From positions 44,684 to 108,683 of the forward strand of contig NW_026729304.1 in NCBI RefSeq assembly GCF_030272615.1: a DNA stretch of 64,000 bases, given 5' to 3'. Positions 10,833-24,011 of this stretch are shown here, one piece after another; position 1 is the first letter of the stretch, and each line of letters starts with the position of its first letter. Below the pieces are notes generated by a model, which searched no databases, was not told the DNA's origin, and saw only the letters and a list, made by a program, of their open reading frames with translations. The translations under genes and the position numbers were made by a program. The DNA is from Cryptomeria japonica (taxonomy: Eukaryota > Streptophyta > Pinopsida > Cupressales > Cupressaceae).

Positions 10833-11093
10833 GGAAACCACATCTACCTTCCAATGTTTAATTTCATAGCTTACTAGATAGTAGAAAAGAAGGTCGAAAT
10901 AGGTTCAAACATCATAAAAAGTAGTTTAGTCCAATAACTTGTTGAAATATGTGCAAACACCTCTAAATTAGTTTTTCCCAATAACATGTTATTGCCATAA
11001 ACTAATTTTAGAGGTGTTTGCACCTATTTTAACCTTGTTATGAGGTATCTAGTAAGCTGTGAAATTAAACATTGGAAGGTACATGTGTGTTCC
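10833..11093. mobile_element. Foldback (MITE-like) inverted-repeat element, unit 1
   Basis: The left arm from 10833 (GGAAACCACATCTACCTTCC) is the reverse complement, with few mismatches, of the right arm ending at 11093. The inner part, 10951-11023, is a near-perfect hairpin of about 36 bp per arm with its centre at ACATGT (10984-10989). The left arm has an extra stretch of about 47 bp that partly repeats itself. No transposase is encoded and I could not identify a clear target-site duplication. Transcribed, it would give a long hairpin RNA of a kind processed by Dicer-like enzymes. Confidence 0.75.
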
Positions 11094-11458
11094 TTCTATC
11101 TTGTATGATTTCTTATTTGGAGCTATGATATATCATAGATCAAGCATTTGGGGTTAAATTGTATTGAGGTTCCAATTCATATAGCTGTCATGATTGGTTT
11201 AGGAAGAGGACACGAAAACCATCATGCAAGTAATTGGAGATGCTAGTTGTGCTACAAGCCCTTTTATTCTTATGCAGCCCATATGTATTGTTTAGATTAG
11301 TTTCCTATACGTGTTGTAAAGACCAGAAGGATTTTGTTTTTGCATACTATAAGCTTCTTTTCATTCTTGGTAATTGTATGTTCTACTTTTTTTTTGCATG
11401 CTTCATTTATCCCATTTGACTATAGAGATTATTTTAAAAATTGTTAGTGCTAATCGAG

Positions 11459-11574
11459 GAAATGAATATGATAAAGTACTAAGTCAAGCCTGGTTCGAGG
11501 GTATTGTAATAATTGAGAAATGAATATGATAAAGTACTAAGTCAAGCCTGGTTCGAGGGTATTGTAATAATTGA
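11459..11574. repeat. Perfect 58 bp tandem duplication, unit 1
   Basis: Two identical 58 bp copies start at 11459 and 11517 (GAAATGAATATGATAAAGTA and onward). No function is evident; the GGTTCGAGG inside is not part of a tRNA. Confidence 0.95.
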
Positions 11575-13884
11575 ACTTCAATAATGTTCCATCCTAGAGA
11601 AGATTCATGCATAAAAAGTTTAATTGCATATCATCTTCTTCTTGATGACAACTTGCATGAATTGTATCTAGATTGTTTAGTTTTTCTTGAGCACATCATA
11701 CTCATAACATCACACATTTTAGTACATTTGAGATAACATCTCATATTTAGAGCATTTGGTTAATGATCTTGAATATGTCATTTCATTTACATCATGTCAC
11801 ATGTTAGTTTGAGGGTCATTCATTATGGTTAGTGTGCTTGAATCTTTGTGGTACTTGTTACTATATATCAGTTTTAGTCATAACTCAAGATCAACATCAA
11901 GGTAGGCATGAATATTCAAGACTTCTTCATTAACATATTATGGAGTTAATCTACTTCCATCCTCTTTCAACATCAATGGGAAGTCTTTCCCACTAGGTGT
12001 TTTCTCTTTAACAACTTTGTTAGGGTTTCTTTGTACTTTTCAAGACCCTAATCTCTTTGTATCCACGTAGTTGTGCATGGAGGGTGTTAGTGCAGATATT
12101 TTTTCTAGATAACCTTACTTGTGAATACTATGTACTTTTTATATGATTTGTTCCTGTGTGCTATCTTGTATGGTCATCACATGTCTCTATCCTAGATAGA
12201 AAACTTTCTATTCTAGATGACAAAAAATATTTCAATATAAATTTATATCTTATTAAGTTAAATATTTCATTGAGTTAATGCATTAAGCTATTTATTTACA
12301 TATTTTTTGTCTCTCACTATTGTCTTAGTTTGACTATACATGTGCTTGACTTATGTGGCTTTCTAATATTAGAGATATATTCAAAGGTTCTAGCCAATCC
12401 AAAAAAAAAAATCAATTTTTAATATGCATTGCCAAGTGTAAGCTGGTCAATGACGAGTGCAATATTATAAATGAAAAATGAATTAGGGAAAATGACATTG
12501 AGATGGAAAAGGTGTTTTGTATAGGGTGGTCAACAGTGGCTAATGTAGGAAATTTCAGTCATTGAAATAATGGATTTGTTATGTAGGGAAAGACCTAAAA
12601 AAATAAAAAATCAATAGGGTGTTAAGGAGTAAATAACGTAAGGGTAAGAGTGAAATGAGTTGAATTTAAGGCAGTGAAATCACATGGAAATGATTGTGGA
12701 CTCATTATCTGTTGTCCACAATAGTTGCATCTTTGATGAATTATTACTTGACACAATTACTAATTCCTTGCGGGAAACAATCTTGTCGTGCATTTTCCAT
12801 TTTTATAGAATAATATGGTTAGATTGGAATGGTCACAGAGAGGTCGATCTAAATATTTGTGTTCCCCCTAACAAAAATACAAGGACTCTAGTTCTATGTT
12901 TCTACCCTTAGCTCAAGCTACCTCTCTAGAGTCTCCCTTTTGATAAAGGAGCCTTTACATCTATATTGATACACAACACCAAAAAAATGTTTCGAAGCCT
13001 TATTAGATATATAGTGTTTTTTAGAATCCCAAATTGGTAAAATAGCCCACATTAGACATATGGTTAAATTATAAAGTTGAGGTTGTGTGTCCTCCTTATA
13101 TGTATGGGGAGAACATTCCTCTTTCTCTCACTTTTCCTACCCTTCATTAGAACTGGAAATCAACCCTACCTTTTATCTCTTAGGGATATTAAGGTCACCT
13201 TTCCTTTTGAGCCTCTTGATTTTAAGATCTATGATGATTGTATCTAAGATATGTCTTGGAAACTTGACTCTAGGATTATTATCTTGGAAATTATGGAAAA
13301 GCATCCTTTTGTGAAAGAGTTTTCAGGTCAATCCAAATGAAATTGGTTAAACATTGAGTCTCCAAAGGTTGACCTACTTTATTGTGCCCTCTTTTTGGTC
13401 ATCTTCCACTATTTTGTTTCTATCATGAGAATCACTAATTTCTATTAGGACTCTATTTGATTGTCCCTAAAATTCTGAACAAGTGTTGGGATTGTGTTGG
13501 AAATAGAGATTTGTCAACTTAGTGTCTTGATTTATAACTTGCAATCAAATTTGTTATCAAAAGATACACATACAGTCCAACAAGTTATAAAGACAATTCT
13601 AATCATAATCCTAATAATTATAAATACATGTGAGTTTTCTTTGAGGATTTACCCAATGACTCATCCATGCTATGAAGCCCATGAGAGATCATATAAGGTT
13701 CCTTGAGCCTATCCATTAAGTTCAAGGACTTGAAAGTACATTTGTCATTTGACCTCCTAGCTTAACTTGAATGGACCATTTGTCTACTTTCTTTCCTTAT
13801 ATGCCCACATCTCGCCTCCATAATGGGATGACAAATTGGATGAAACTTTAAAGAAATTAATTATTTGTTTTATTATACAGTGAT
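11575..13884. other. 2.3 kb AT-rich spacer, no gene seen
   Basis: Short open frames (for example 12684-12911, 13087-13314 and 13494-13706) are repeated in every unit but have no domain I recognise, no good start context and no neighbouring exons in register. They may include very old transposon-derived sequence. Equivalents are 26319-28629, 41030-43339 and 55780-58089. Confidence 0.6.
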
Positions 13885-13927
13885 TATATACATACATATA
13901 TGTATATATATGTATATATGTATATGT

Positions 13928-14026
<99 letters not shown>

Positions 14027-14093
14027 CATGCGTGCACGCACGTACACACAAACACACACACAGATATATGTATGTATGTATGTATGTATATAT
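13885..14093. repeat. Compound TA/TGTA/CA microsatellite, unit 1
   Basis: About 209 bp, almost all strictly alternating purine-pyrimidine: TA runs, then TGTA repeats, then a near-palindrome of 22 bp at 14024-14045 rich in GC and GT steps, then CA and TGTA again. Such DNA can extrude cruciforms or adopt Z-form. The open frames in it encode only Ile-Tyr repeats and are not genes. Its right end is the left end of repeat R2. Confidence 0.95.
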
Positions 14094-15223
14094 TAGTAAC
14101 ACCATTTAAGGTCGATTATAATTCCTTTTTTCTGATTTGAGTGTCAAGTGGCTTTTCCTTAGGAAATCATGGTACTTTTCTAGCGCATCTCATGAAAATA
14201 GAAATGATTTTTTGATGTGCAATAGGTTTTGATTAGACACTGGAAAGGTTAAGAAAGTAAGAAAATAATTACTTCAATCTACTTCAAATACCTCACTTGT
14301 ATGATTACATTTCTATTTTGAGCTTACTGTTTCCGTAGATTTGGGTGGCATTTGAGGAGATGGATTTAGGAGGGAAAAATGAACATTTTGTTTCATCATT
14401 TTTTTCTCTTTGTTCTCTCTGTCTACTAGTGGTTTAAATAATAGAGTATAATCCTTTGAACTGATGCATTTGAGTTACATTTACTAACTGTGAGTTTCCA
14501 ACATATGTGTCCTACACAACGAAGCATATGAAGTACATCTTCAAGTGGGATTGTGCGACAATCTAGCGGGCGATCATTATTATAGTGGGCGAAGAGGTTC
14601 TTAACCTGAACGCTCCTCAATTTTTTTTTCCTTCTTAGGTTGTTTTTGTTTTCCTATCTAATGCATTTGATTTGCTTCAGAATTATGGATCTCTGTTCCA
14701 TTTGTGTTCTATATGTCAGGTACGGGTTCGTATCTACTGATCATGATATTGAAAGGGTTGTGAAAAAGCATGACTTGTTTAAAGGTAAGGGATGGATAGA
14801 TGTATTTTCCCTAAATTTTTCTTTTGAAGAAGCCCCATTATGTTAGTCTATATAATACTATGAAAATAGGTCTTGAATCAAACAACTGTAAGATCTTTGA
14901 CAATGAACCAAGTTTGTTCTTTGAGCAGATTCCTTCTTCAGAGGCATCCCAAATTTCAGAACTCTTTTATTCACGTCATCACTTGGTTCTACATCAACTG
15001 CGTCAACATAGGATCGAGAATATCTCAATTTGGCTACACTTTTAAAATATTCTTTTAATTATGAGGAATTATACATGCTCATTTAGACCCTTCTCAATAA
15101 AGTGTATTATTTTTTATAGAAATTAAAGAGGGATCTCTTAATAGGGCAAAAATATATTCAAGAAAATGCATGATGGCTAACTTCTTTGAGCCCTTATCAC
15201 ACATGGTTGGAATTAAATTTTAT
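14087..15223. repeat. Dispersed repeat R2, units 1/2
   Basis: This full copy starts exactly where the long TA microsatellite ends and stops at ATTTTAT before unrelated AT-rich spacer. It contains short open frames at 14640-14846 and 14824-15045, overlapping in different frames, which would fit a frameshifted gene remnant of unknown origin. Confidence 0.85.
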
Positions 15224-17327
15224 ATGGTGCATGGTTTCAGCATACTAGTCGTTATGGTCTTTCAGAGTGTTGTTTTAGATTTAATAAATGGGGCTCAAAA
15301 TTATGGGCTGCAATACAAAATATATATCAAATCTTTATATTGGTAACCTCCAGAAAGGGATTTACAAAAATGGTAGCTCTAATCCTGACTTATTTTGACA
15401 AAACAATTGGATTTTATTAAATTATTCCTTGCAAAATTCCTTTATTACTATGGTTGTTGGGGTTATTTCTATGAATATAGTTCTCTCTTGTGTTGTAGAA
15501 TTGTGTTGTTTGGTGACTTTCCAGTGCAATCATCAAACCTCTAAAAGTAAGGAAATTTCTCAATAGGAAAAATTCCATCCTTTTGAAGATGAGGATCTCC
15601 TTCATGTTTCATGTAAGTAGCGCATTTGTTTTCTGAATGAATTTTTGGACCATTAAGATGAATTTATTTGCCCTAACATCATGAATATCACGCTAGACTA
15701 AGAGTACGATTTTGATTAAACATTGGTAAACTTGATAAGTGACCAAGTATGAAATCCAGGGTTTAAAAATATAAAATGGAATCCCAAGCCTCTATTTGAA
15801 AGACCTCTTAGTGGATCTCTCAAGCACTCCTTACCAAGAGAAAATTAAAGAAAAATAGTGAAGTCTTTTTGTCCTTTGACATTAAAGCAAAGTTACTTTT
15901 AGTCAAATTTTGGAAGGATGGTTTGTTAATATGTTTTAGCAAACTTAAACTTTGTCAACTTCCTCTGTCTTCTTCCTCTTCTTTTCTCCTCATTTTTCAA
16001 TTAGATTTCACTCTCTATTTTATATGCCATTTTTTATATGAGTGGGCCCTCATTCCACAACTTGTCAATAAAAGAATTACCTATAAATATAAAATTGTAA
16101 ACAATTATTTAAAAAAAAATCAAAATCATAAGAAGTAAATCAATATATTACCAGGTGAATGAATGGGAACTTGTAGGGGAAGAAAATATAAAATGAAAAT
16201 AAAACATCATATTTTCTTTAGAAAAATAAAATAATGTGGTATTCAAAAGCTACATAACCAATTGCACATCGGCGTGAAGGGTTTCTCTCTTCAGCCATTT
16301 GTTGATGGCTATAATGTGAATGATGCATTTTATTTATTGCTTTATTATTTCTTTCCAAGGTACTTGGGCTCATGGTAAAAGCATAATTGCTGTTTTCAAC
16401 TTATTGGCGATTGAGTTTTTATTCATTAATATATTATTGTTGCGAGAATTATTGTCACATTGAGTTATTATTACTTGTATTTAAAAGAAATAGTGAGATG
16501 AGTGAATTAAATTGTTTAGAAAATATGCTTTAGAGTAAATAGGCATTGCTTCATTGAGCACCTATGAATTTGTGATAAAAAAGTGCGAGAGACAATGTAC
16601 AATGCAACAAATAAATTGGTTGATGTATAATAATGTGAGAGACAATGTACAATCCAACAAATAAATTTGGCTCATGTATAATAATGAAGACATGGGATGG
16701 GGGATTTCCATTTTTTAGAGGGTGAAAGTATTATAATTAATTGATGACAATGGTTATTGTTGATGAATGTAATTTAAGAAAAAGTTTGTATGTGCACAAG
16801 TTATCACCATCCTTAATATAATCATATCACACCTTTGAGCACATTACACATTTCAAATTAACAATTTTAACAATATTAAATTTCATATTAATAATTGTAA
16901 CAATATTAAAAAGTAAACTAGTTTCATAATCAAGTAATAATGACCATGATTATTGTTCATCCATGTGATTTAAGGAGAAATTTGTATGTATACAAATTCT
17001 AACTACCCCTAATGAAATTGTATAATACCTATCAGCATAACAAAAAAATTAATAATATCACCTTTTTATTATATTAAAACATAAACTATTAATAATATTC
17101 AATTCTAATTCTAACATAAATAGATTTATATATTTTTTACTTTAGAACCAACATAAAAGCTGTAACTTGAAAATAATAATTTTTATTGTGTTAATAATGA
17201 CATGATTCATCTTGGGGGCCTTTACTCATATAGCCTCCCACAATTGTAAATACTCTAGTGCAACATAATCTGTCATTTCCAATGATTGATGGAAAGATTT
17301 TTCCTAGTTCTTTGATGTCCAAGAAAA

Positions 17328-19543
17328 TCAACACTGCCTGTTAGTTTTGCATGTCATTCTGTACAATTTTGCAAGAACACCCACAAGAGGAGAATTTATG
17401 TATGTTGTAGGTTCAAGCATGCTAGATTTGGTCCTGAGGTCTACAAAACGATCATATTTATCTGGGCCCCCCACTATTGCCCCAATTAGTGTGTTTGGAT
17501 TGGAAGAATCTTTGTGAAACCAGTTCATAAAACCTTCAATGCATTTGATCTTCCTTGGTTGTTGATGAATGGAAACTACAGATGCTCCTCTGTGATGTGG
17601 TTGCCTTGGATATTTGGAACCGTATCCTACCATATATGAAATGCCCAGAGGATTCCTTCCTAATAAATAATCAATCTGCAAAGGATATGATTAGGATTCG
17701 TTATATTGTATGCTCCAAAATACAAAAACAGATAATGTAGTGTGCTTACTTGTAGCTTTGCGAAGCCCATAACGTCGTTGGGTTTAAAGAGAGTGTTGCC
17801 GCATGACAATGTTCGCTTCTTAGCTGATAGTAAATCACTGTATCTTGCCATCAAAAAAGCAGCACTGGTAACATATTGAGTGTTGGCGCCATCTCTAACA
17901 TACAACAAACCTCCTGTAACAAAAGAATTGTATTACAGATATCACTAAGAGAATTTTGAGGGCTATGATTAGAAAAGGAGTAGTAACAGAGGATTTATAT
18001 GGTTGTGACTAGAAAAAGGAATGATTGTTAGTGGTACTGGTGAAGAGATAGAGAGTTCACCTGGGGTGGTTTTAACAGAACGAATGGGACTGCCTGGAAG
18101 AAGTGAACAAACAAAGCGTTCTGCATTACTTCTATAGGCTGAGAATTGAGCTTCCCCTTGGAAATATAACTGGTTGGTGAAGTGCATAAGTTAGCTTTAA
18201 GCTAGAGTATGTTTATATTACATTTTATTTAAAAAATTGCACCAATCAGTCTACGCTTACGTCTGTTAGAAGCACTTGAACTCCAGCATATTTGAGGTCC
18301 CAGTTGAATTCATTAACATATGCCTTTACATCGTCGTGCTGGATAATATAGTTGGAATAATATGAGGATTTGGTAGCTCTGTATAGCCAAGATGCAGCCC
18401 ATAGAAGCTCGTCCTGAGATCATATTTACAAGTGCATATGTTAAAAGAAAACCAAATTCTGGTTACAAGTGCATATGTTAAGAGAAAACCAAAGTCTTCT
18501 TACATTGTAGCCTGAAACAGAGCAATAAAATGGACACTCTCCTCCGTAGGTGCCCTTGTATCGATCGGCAAAGCTGAAGAGCTGAAGGGAAACATGAATG
18601 GCCGGTTAGAAAGAAGATGGATGTATAAGGTTTTTCTCAAAATGGATGGATGAAACTTGTTGATTTTGCTGTGTTAGTTAACAGCTATGTTTTCTATTTT
18701 ACTTGAGCACCCAAACATACCGATTGAGAACGTTGGAGGAGAAGGTGTGAGTAACGAGGGTTTGTGAATCTGAAAACAATGGAGGAGGCAGCCAAGGCTG
18801 CGGCCGTTTCTGCTGCAATTTCTGATCCAGGGGTGTCTTTATCAATCTTGTAAAGAGATCGAGGAGTGTCCATATCTTCTGGACGCTCCCAACAATTATG
18901 GTCTGCCTGGGGATCACCCACCTATTTCATGCATCAAGATCAACCTCGTCAGTTTTTCATAATCTTGAAGAATGAATGCTGAATATTTTAGATTAGATTT
19001 CTTTACCTGAACCCATAATTCATTTGGAGTTGCACTAGCCTTGAGAAAGTAGTCAGTTCCCCATCTAATAGCGTCCCTTGCATTCTGAATCTCTCCTGCA
19101 GCTTTCAACTCTTTCCCATAATCCAGTGTGCCCCAAGCGAGTGTGGTGATAGTGAATGCCATGGGAAGCCCATATTTCACGTTATCGCCTGCATCGTAGT
19201 AACCCCCAGCTAAATCAACCTGCAGTTGAGTTGCACATAAAATTTTGTATGGAGTCAATTTGGAATGATAGTATGATCCACTTCTATTTTTATTTCTAAA
19301 TAAATTGAATAGGGATTTATTTCTGCTTCTACTTACGTTTTGCAACTTCCCATCTGTGAGGCCAGAATCTCCTCTCCACTTTACTCGCTGGGATTGTGGG
19401 AGTTTACCGGATCGTTGGGCCTCTAGAAAGAGGATAGACTTAGATAGAGCATCTCTGTAATCGAATTCTCCACGAACCACCTGCCACTCACCACAAAACA
19501 GCAACAACACCACTGCCAAAAGCGTTTCCATTGCCTTGGCCAT
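17328..19543 (-). CDS. GH9 endo-beta-1,4-glucanase, class B, copy 2
   Basis: This is an intact copy with the structure of copy 1. Exons: 19543-19337, 19219-19007, 18921-18721, 18581-18504, 18413-18261, 18169-18061, 17913-17750 and 17675-17328. It predicts 490 residues. The only amino-acid difference I find from copy 1 is Arg354 in place of Gly354 (codon GGA to CGA, plus-strand G at 17815), in exon 7, away from the catalytic motifs. All splice sites are unchanged. The spacer just downstream carries a B-type T-to-A change at 17224. Confidence 0.93.
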
Positions 19544-19590
19544 ATGGATTCTCTTCTTTCTTTGATATGCAATTTAGAATTGTGCGCTAA

Positions 19591-19597
19591 ATTTATA
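19591..19597 (-). promoter_or_regulatory. Candidate TATA box of GH9 copy 2
   Basis: TATAAAT on the minus strand, with the same spacing to the ATG at 19543 as in copy 1. The upstream sequence shows no difference from copy 1 nearby. Confidence 0.55.
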
Positions 19598-22500
19598 GAC
19601 TTGTTAGTCGTGGGATAAAGCTAGTATTTATCACGAGGACTGTGTATGAGTTTCTGTTGCTGAGTAATGCATGGGAACTGCAAGATTTAGAGCATGGGAC
19701 ACCACAAAATAAACGATAAATACTCAGCACCTCAAACAGTTAATACGAGAAATCAGGTTGATGCCTTATATCATTTGTCTTTTTTTCGATTGTTGTTCAC
19801 AAGAATTATACGTTTCACAAGATATATACGTTTTACCTTCAATTTTGATTTGTTCTTGTTCACAAGAATTATAAGTTTTAGCATTTGTTTTGATTTGTAT
19901 TATTTTCCGTCTGCACCGCAATGCTACCGTTAGTAATTATCGTTGTTCGTTGATGAATGGTAAGGGAGAAAACGATTCTAATTACAGGCTAAGGCAGGTG
20001 AAAGTTTGTAGTTTGATTTAAGATATAATACTATTGTTAAAATTCGGTTTTAGGATTAATGCTTTAATATAATATACATACGTGTAGTAAGTAATTATTG
20101 TATTATATATTTGTATCAAGTATTGGAAAAATATTTTTGGTTTACATGATGTTATACTATACTTTAAAAAATAAAATCTGAATTTAATTGTTTATTGTAA
20201 GGTATTTGTCAATAGTATAGTCATTATCATTCAATATTTTCAATAGGAGTTGCATAAGAGAAAAGAGAAATGAAAGTTGCAATAAGCTGGTCTTTAGCCT
20301 CATCATAGTTCTCACCACTCTAGTTCAAAAAAAGAAAAGCCATTTAGAGGACACTCCCTACTTGTATCCTCCTTTGCTTGCAGTGGCTGGTTCAAGCCTC
20401 TTCCGTAGTGAAAAGTCATTTGAAGTAAAACAAGAGTTTCTCAATAAGGAGTGGTAGGCCATATAAGACCTACTATTGTTAGATCAATCTTAGTTTCTCT
20501 AGTGCTCGCATGTTGGTTTCCTCAATCTTCTATGGTTTCTAGTTGTTTTTTATTAGATTAAGTAAGGAATGACCCCAAACCATTAGACATCCAAATAAAA
20601 TGGCGTGGGAGAGAGATGCGTCTTTCATCTTTAGAGGAAAATTTCCTTTTGGAACTACTAGGATGAGGAGGCTTCTGGTCATGATCATTAGGAGAATTAT
20701 ACGGTGCAGTGGGGTTGAGAGTGGGGTTTTATCCAAGCAGTAATTGTAAATGGTATAAATGAAGCCCTTATATAAGGGCGGGTAAAAATCTTAAAAAGAA
20801 CACTTGTCCAGGGAAGAAAATAAAAATAATGGATAACTAACAAGCTTATTATGTCTTAAGTGATTAAGAATGGGGAAATTGTACCTGTGGATTGTTACAA
20901 ATTGTCCCTCCAATATGAAGTACTTTATCAAATGGTAGGTAATGGATCCTCACAATAATGAAATGTTTTCTTTTCTAAATCGATTCTAGTGTCTCTTTAG
21001 TCCCTCACCATTCTCTAGAAACATTGAAATGCACTCCTCATAAGAATTTGTTTACTTATTCGAGAGACTTTTTTTCCATCACACTTCAACGCAATCACTC
21101 GGACAATAATCTCTTCTGAAACCTCTAAATTGATACCACCCACCATAAATCTCCCACTTTTCATGCTATTCATAAACTAGGACAAGAGGTCATCATCACT
21201 ACCTTTCATAATTATGAAGAATACTATGATTCCTCTCCTATCATAGATGTCTCACACTTGTGTATTCTTTTTTAATAAGACATACAAGGTGCATTGAACA
21301 AGAAAATGTTGCCCACCACCCCCCCCCCCCGCTCCCCATGTGATTGTAACTTTCTCACACCCAAGAATAGAGCTACATGCCATTGGTCTTAATTATGGCG
21401 AACATTCCAGGAACCCTATTGTGCAACCACAGTTTGGAGAGTTGATACAAGTCCTCCTTTTAAGTAGCTTACCTCATGTTGGATGGAGAAGCATTCCTGC
21501 CACTTGGGGCCAAGGTATCAAGTTTTCCTCGTTAGATGCTCCACACTCTTGGGCTTAGTTATGGTGACTGTTCCAGGTGTCTTATCGTGCTTCTTCTCCA
21601 ACCCCTATTATGGTTGATTATGGGAAATGGAGTTCTATATTCTATATTTGTAGGGTTAGTACCAAAGTTTACATTGGAAAGGAAATTTATAATTAATATT
21701 CTATATTTCTTATTTTTAATTGAACATTTGATTTTAGGGAAAGATTTAGGATCATCCCAAAAGGGAACATTACACGTTGACACTAACTGGGAATAAAAAA
21801 TGAAGTAAATTTAGAAGACAATTATTTAGAATTAGACTGATATGAATGGTCTAAATAGGAAACTTATTTCTAGTTTATAATACCTGCATTATTTCTATTT
21901 CTCCATTGGGTTGGAGATAAGCTAATTTTCAAAATAGATGATAAAAGGTTTTCCCATTGAGATAACCCACTTCTTGAAAGAAATTTAGAGACATATCTTG
22001 GTTCAAGTTTCACAACTTGTGATGATATCAAAGGATCATAGTGAAAGTTGAATAGTGAATTGGTTCGTCCTAAAAAAGCCTCTAAGAAAGTTAGAAGTAG
22101 TAGTAACAAAGAAATTAGTAGTTGAGTATCACTCAAAAATATTTGCAGGACAATATGAATCATCAAGAAAAATCAATTGAAAACAAAAAAGTGTAATGTT
22201 CCCAATTTTTACGTGACATTTATTATTAAATTTACGTTTATTAAGTGGTAAAAATTATTAAAAATATTTAAATGATGATTTAATGTAATTATTTTAATTA
22301 AATTATATATATATATATATATCACTTTATTATAATAAAGTTCTCCAAAGTATAATTAACATTTTAATCAGCTAAGACGACCTAATGTTCTAGATGCTTC
22401 TTGGAGTTCTTTATAGGGAGACTGGATGGAAGAAGAAAGGCATGATTGATTTGATGAATTTGTCTAATGCTTTACATTATCTCATCAGTGAGGACAAAAA

Positions 22501-22874
22501 CCTTCAATCATAAGGATGGTTGGATGGAAACTTGGATCTTCCAATGGATTAGAAGATTTCCTAGCCGATAAAGGATGTTGGCTAAATTTGGGCGAAATTT
22601 TGTTAATTTATGAAGAAATCCTCGTGGATGAAGAATTGACACCCTTAGCCATGTCACAACCATTTAATTAGCCTTATTTTGTTCTGATTATTTCAGGTGA
22701 ACTGACGCATGCATCATATTTAACGGACATAAGACACAACACATTCAGATGAAGCATGGTAGTGAAGATTTAAAAGACTGTCATTCTTCTCACATCATAG
22801 GAAAAGTGTTCTTCAACATGACTGAGGTGGCATCTTTCCAACATTTGTGCAAGATTACCAAGTAGTGTGGGAAA

Positions 22875-24011
22875 TATATATTGGTAACACCATTTAAGGC
22901 CGATTATAATTCCTTGTTTCTGATTTGACTGTCAAGTTGCTTTTCCTTAGGAAATCGTGGTACATTCCTAGCGCATCTCATAAAAATGGAAATGATTTTT
23001 CGATGTGCAATAGGTTTTGATCAGATACTGGCAAGGTTAAGAAAGTAAGAAAATAATTACTTCAATCTACTTCAAATCCCTCACTTGTATGATTACATTT
23101 CTATTTTGAGCTTACTGTTTCCGTAGATTTGGGTGGCATTTGAGGAGATGGATTTAGGAGGGAAAAATGAACATTTTGTTTCATCATTTTTTTCTCTTTG
23201 TTCTCTTTGTCTACTACTGGTTGAAATAATAGAGTATAAGCATTTGAAATAATGCATTTCAATTACATTTACTGACTGTGAGTTTCCAACTCATGTGTCC
23301 CACACAATGAAGCATATGAAGTACATCTTCAAGTGGGATTGTGCGACAATCTAGAGGGCGATCATTATTATAGTGGGCGAAGAGGTTCTTAATCTAAAGG
23401 TTCCTCAACTTTTTTTCCTTCTCAGGTTGTTTTTGTATTCCTATCTAATCCATTTGATTTTCTTCAGAATTATGGATCTTTGTTCCATTTGTGTTCTATA
23501 TGTCATGGTCGGGTTCATATCTATTGATCATGATAATTAAAGGGTTGTGAAAAAGCATGACTTGTTTAATGGTAAGGGATGGATAGATGAATTTTCCCTA
23601 AGAAATGTTTGAAGAGGAAGCCCCATTATGTTGGTGTATATAATACTATGGAAATAGGTTTTGAATCAAACAACTGTAAGATCTTTGACGATGAACTAGG
23701 TTTGTTCTTTAAGCAGATTTCTTTTTCAGAGGCATCACAAATTTCAAAACTCTTTTATTCACTGCATCACCTGGTTCTACATCAACTGCGTCAACAAAGG
23801 ATTGAGAATATCTCAATCTGGCTACACTTTTAAAATATTCTTTTAATTATGAGGAATTCTACATGCTCATTTAGACCCTTCTCAATAAAATGTATTATTT
23901 TTTATATAAATTCAAGAGGGATCTCTTAATAGGGAAAAAATATATTCAAGAAAATGTATGATGACTGACTTCTTTGAGCCCTTATCACACATGGTTTGAA
24001 TTAAATTTTAT
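22875..24011. repeat. Dispersed repeat R1 of unit 2
   Basis: Equivalent of 8131-9267, with a private C-to-A change near 23935. The shared open frame is at 23609-23833. Confidence 0.85.

Larger units (their letters stand above)
1..14744. repeat. Tandem array unit 1 (A type), about 14.7 kb
   Basis: The first base of the window recurs in the same context at 14745, 29454, 44206 and 58958, which fixes the period. This unit carries the A state at diagnostic sites such as G at 2037, C at 3071, C at 6821, A at 7981, A at 9317 and T at 14650. About ten variants found only in this unit lie between roughly 155 and 1060, and only a few in the remaining 13.7 kb. The phase of the unit is arbitrary because the window opens inside the array, so the true duplication joint is not visible. 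Confidence 0.97.

Noticed and set aside
11490-11565. GGTTCGAGG motif suggestive of a tRNA T-arm
   Set aside because: No acceptor stem, anticodon arm or D-arm can be placed around it; it is simply part of the 58 bp duplication.
13087-13314. 75-codon plus-strand frame in the 2.3 kb spacer
   Set aside because: Closed on both sides without plausible splice sites, and no family resemblance that I can name.
13865-14140. Open frames of Ile-Tyr repeats on both strands at the microsatellite (also in units 2-4)
   Set aside because: They are translations of TA/TGTA simple repeat; their length follows repeat number and they have no other coding feature.
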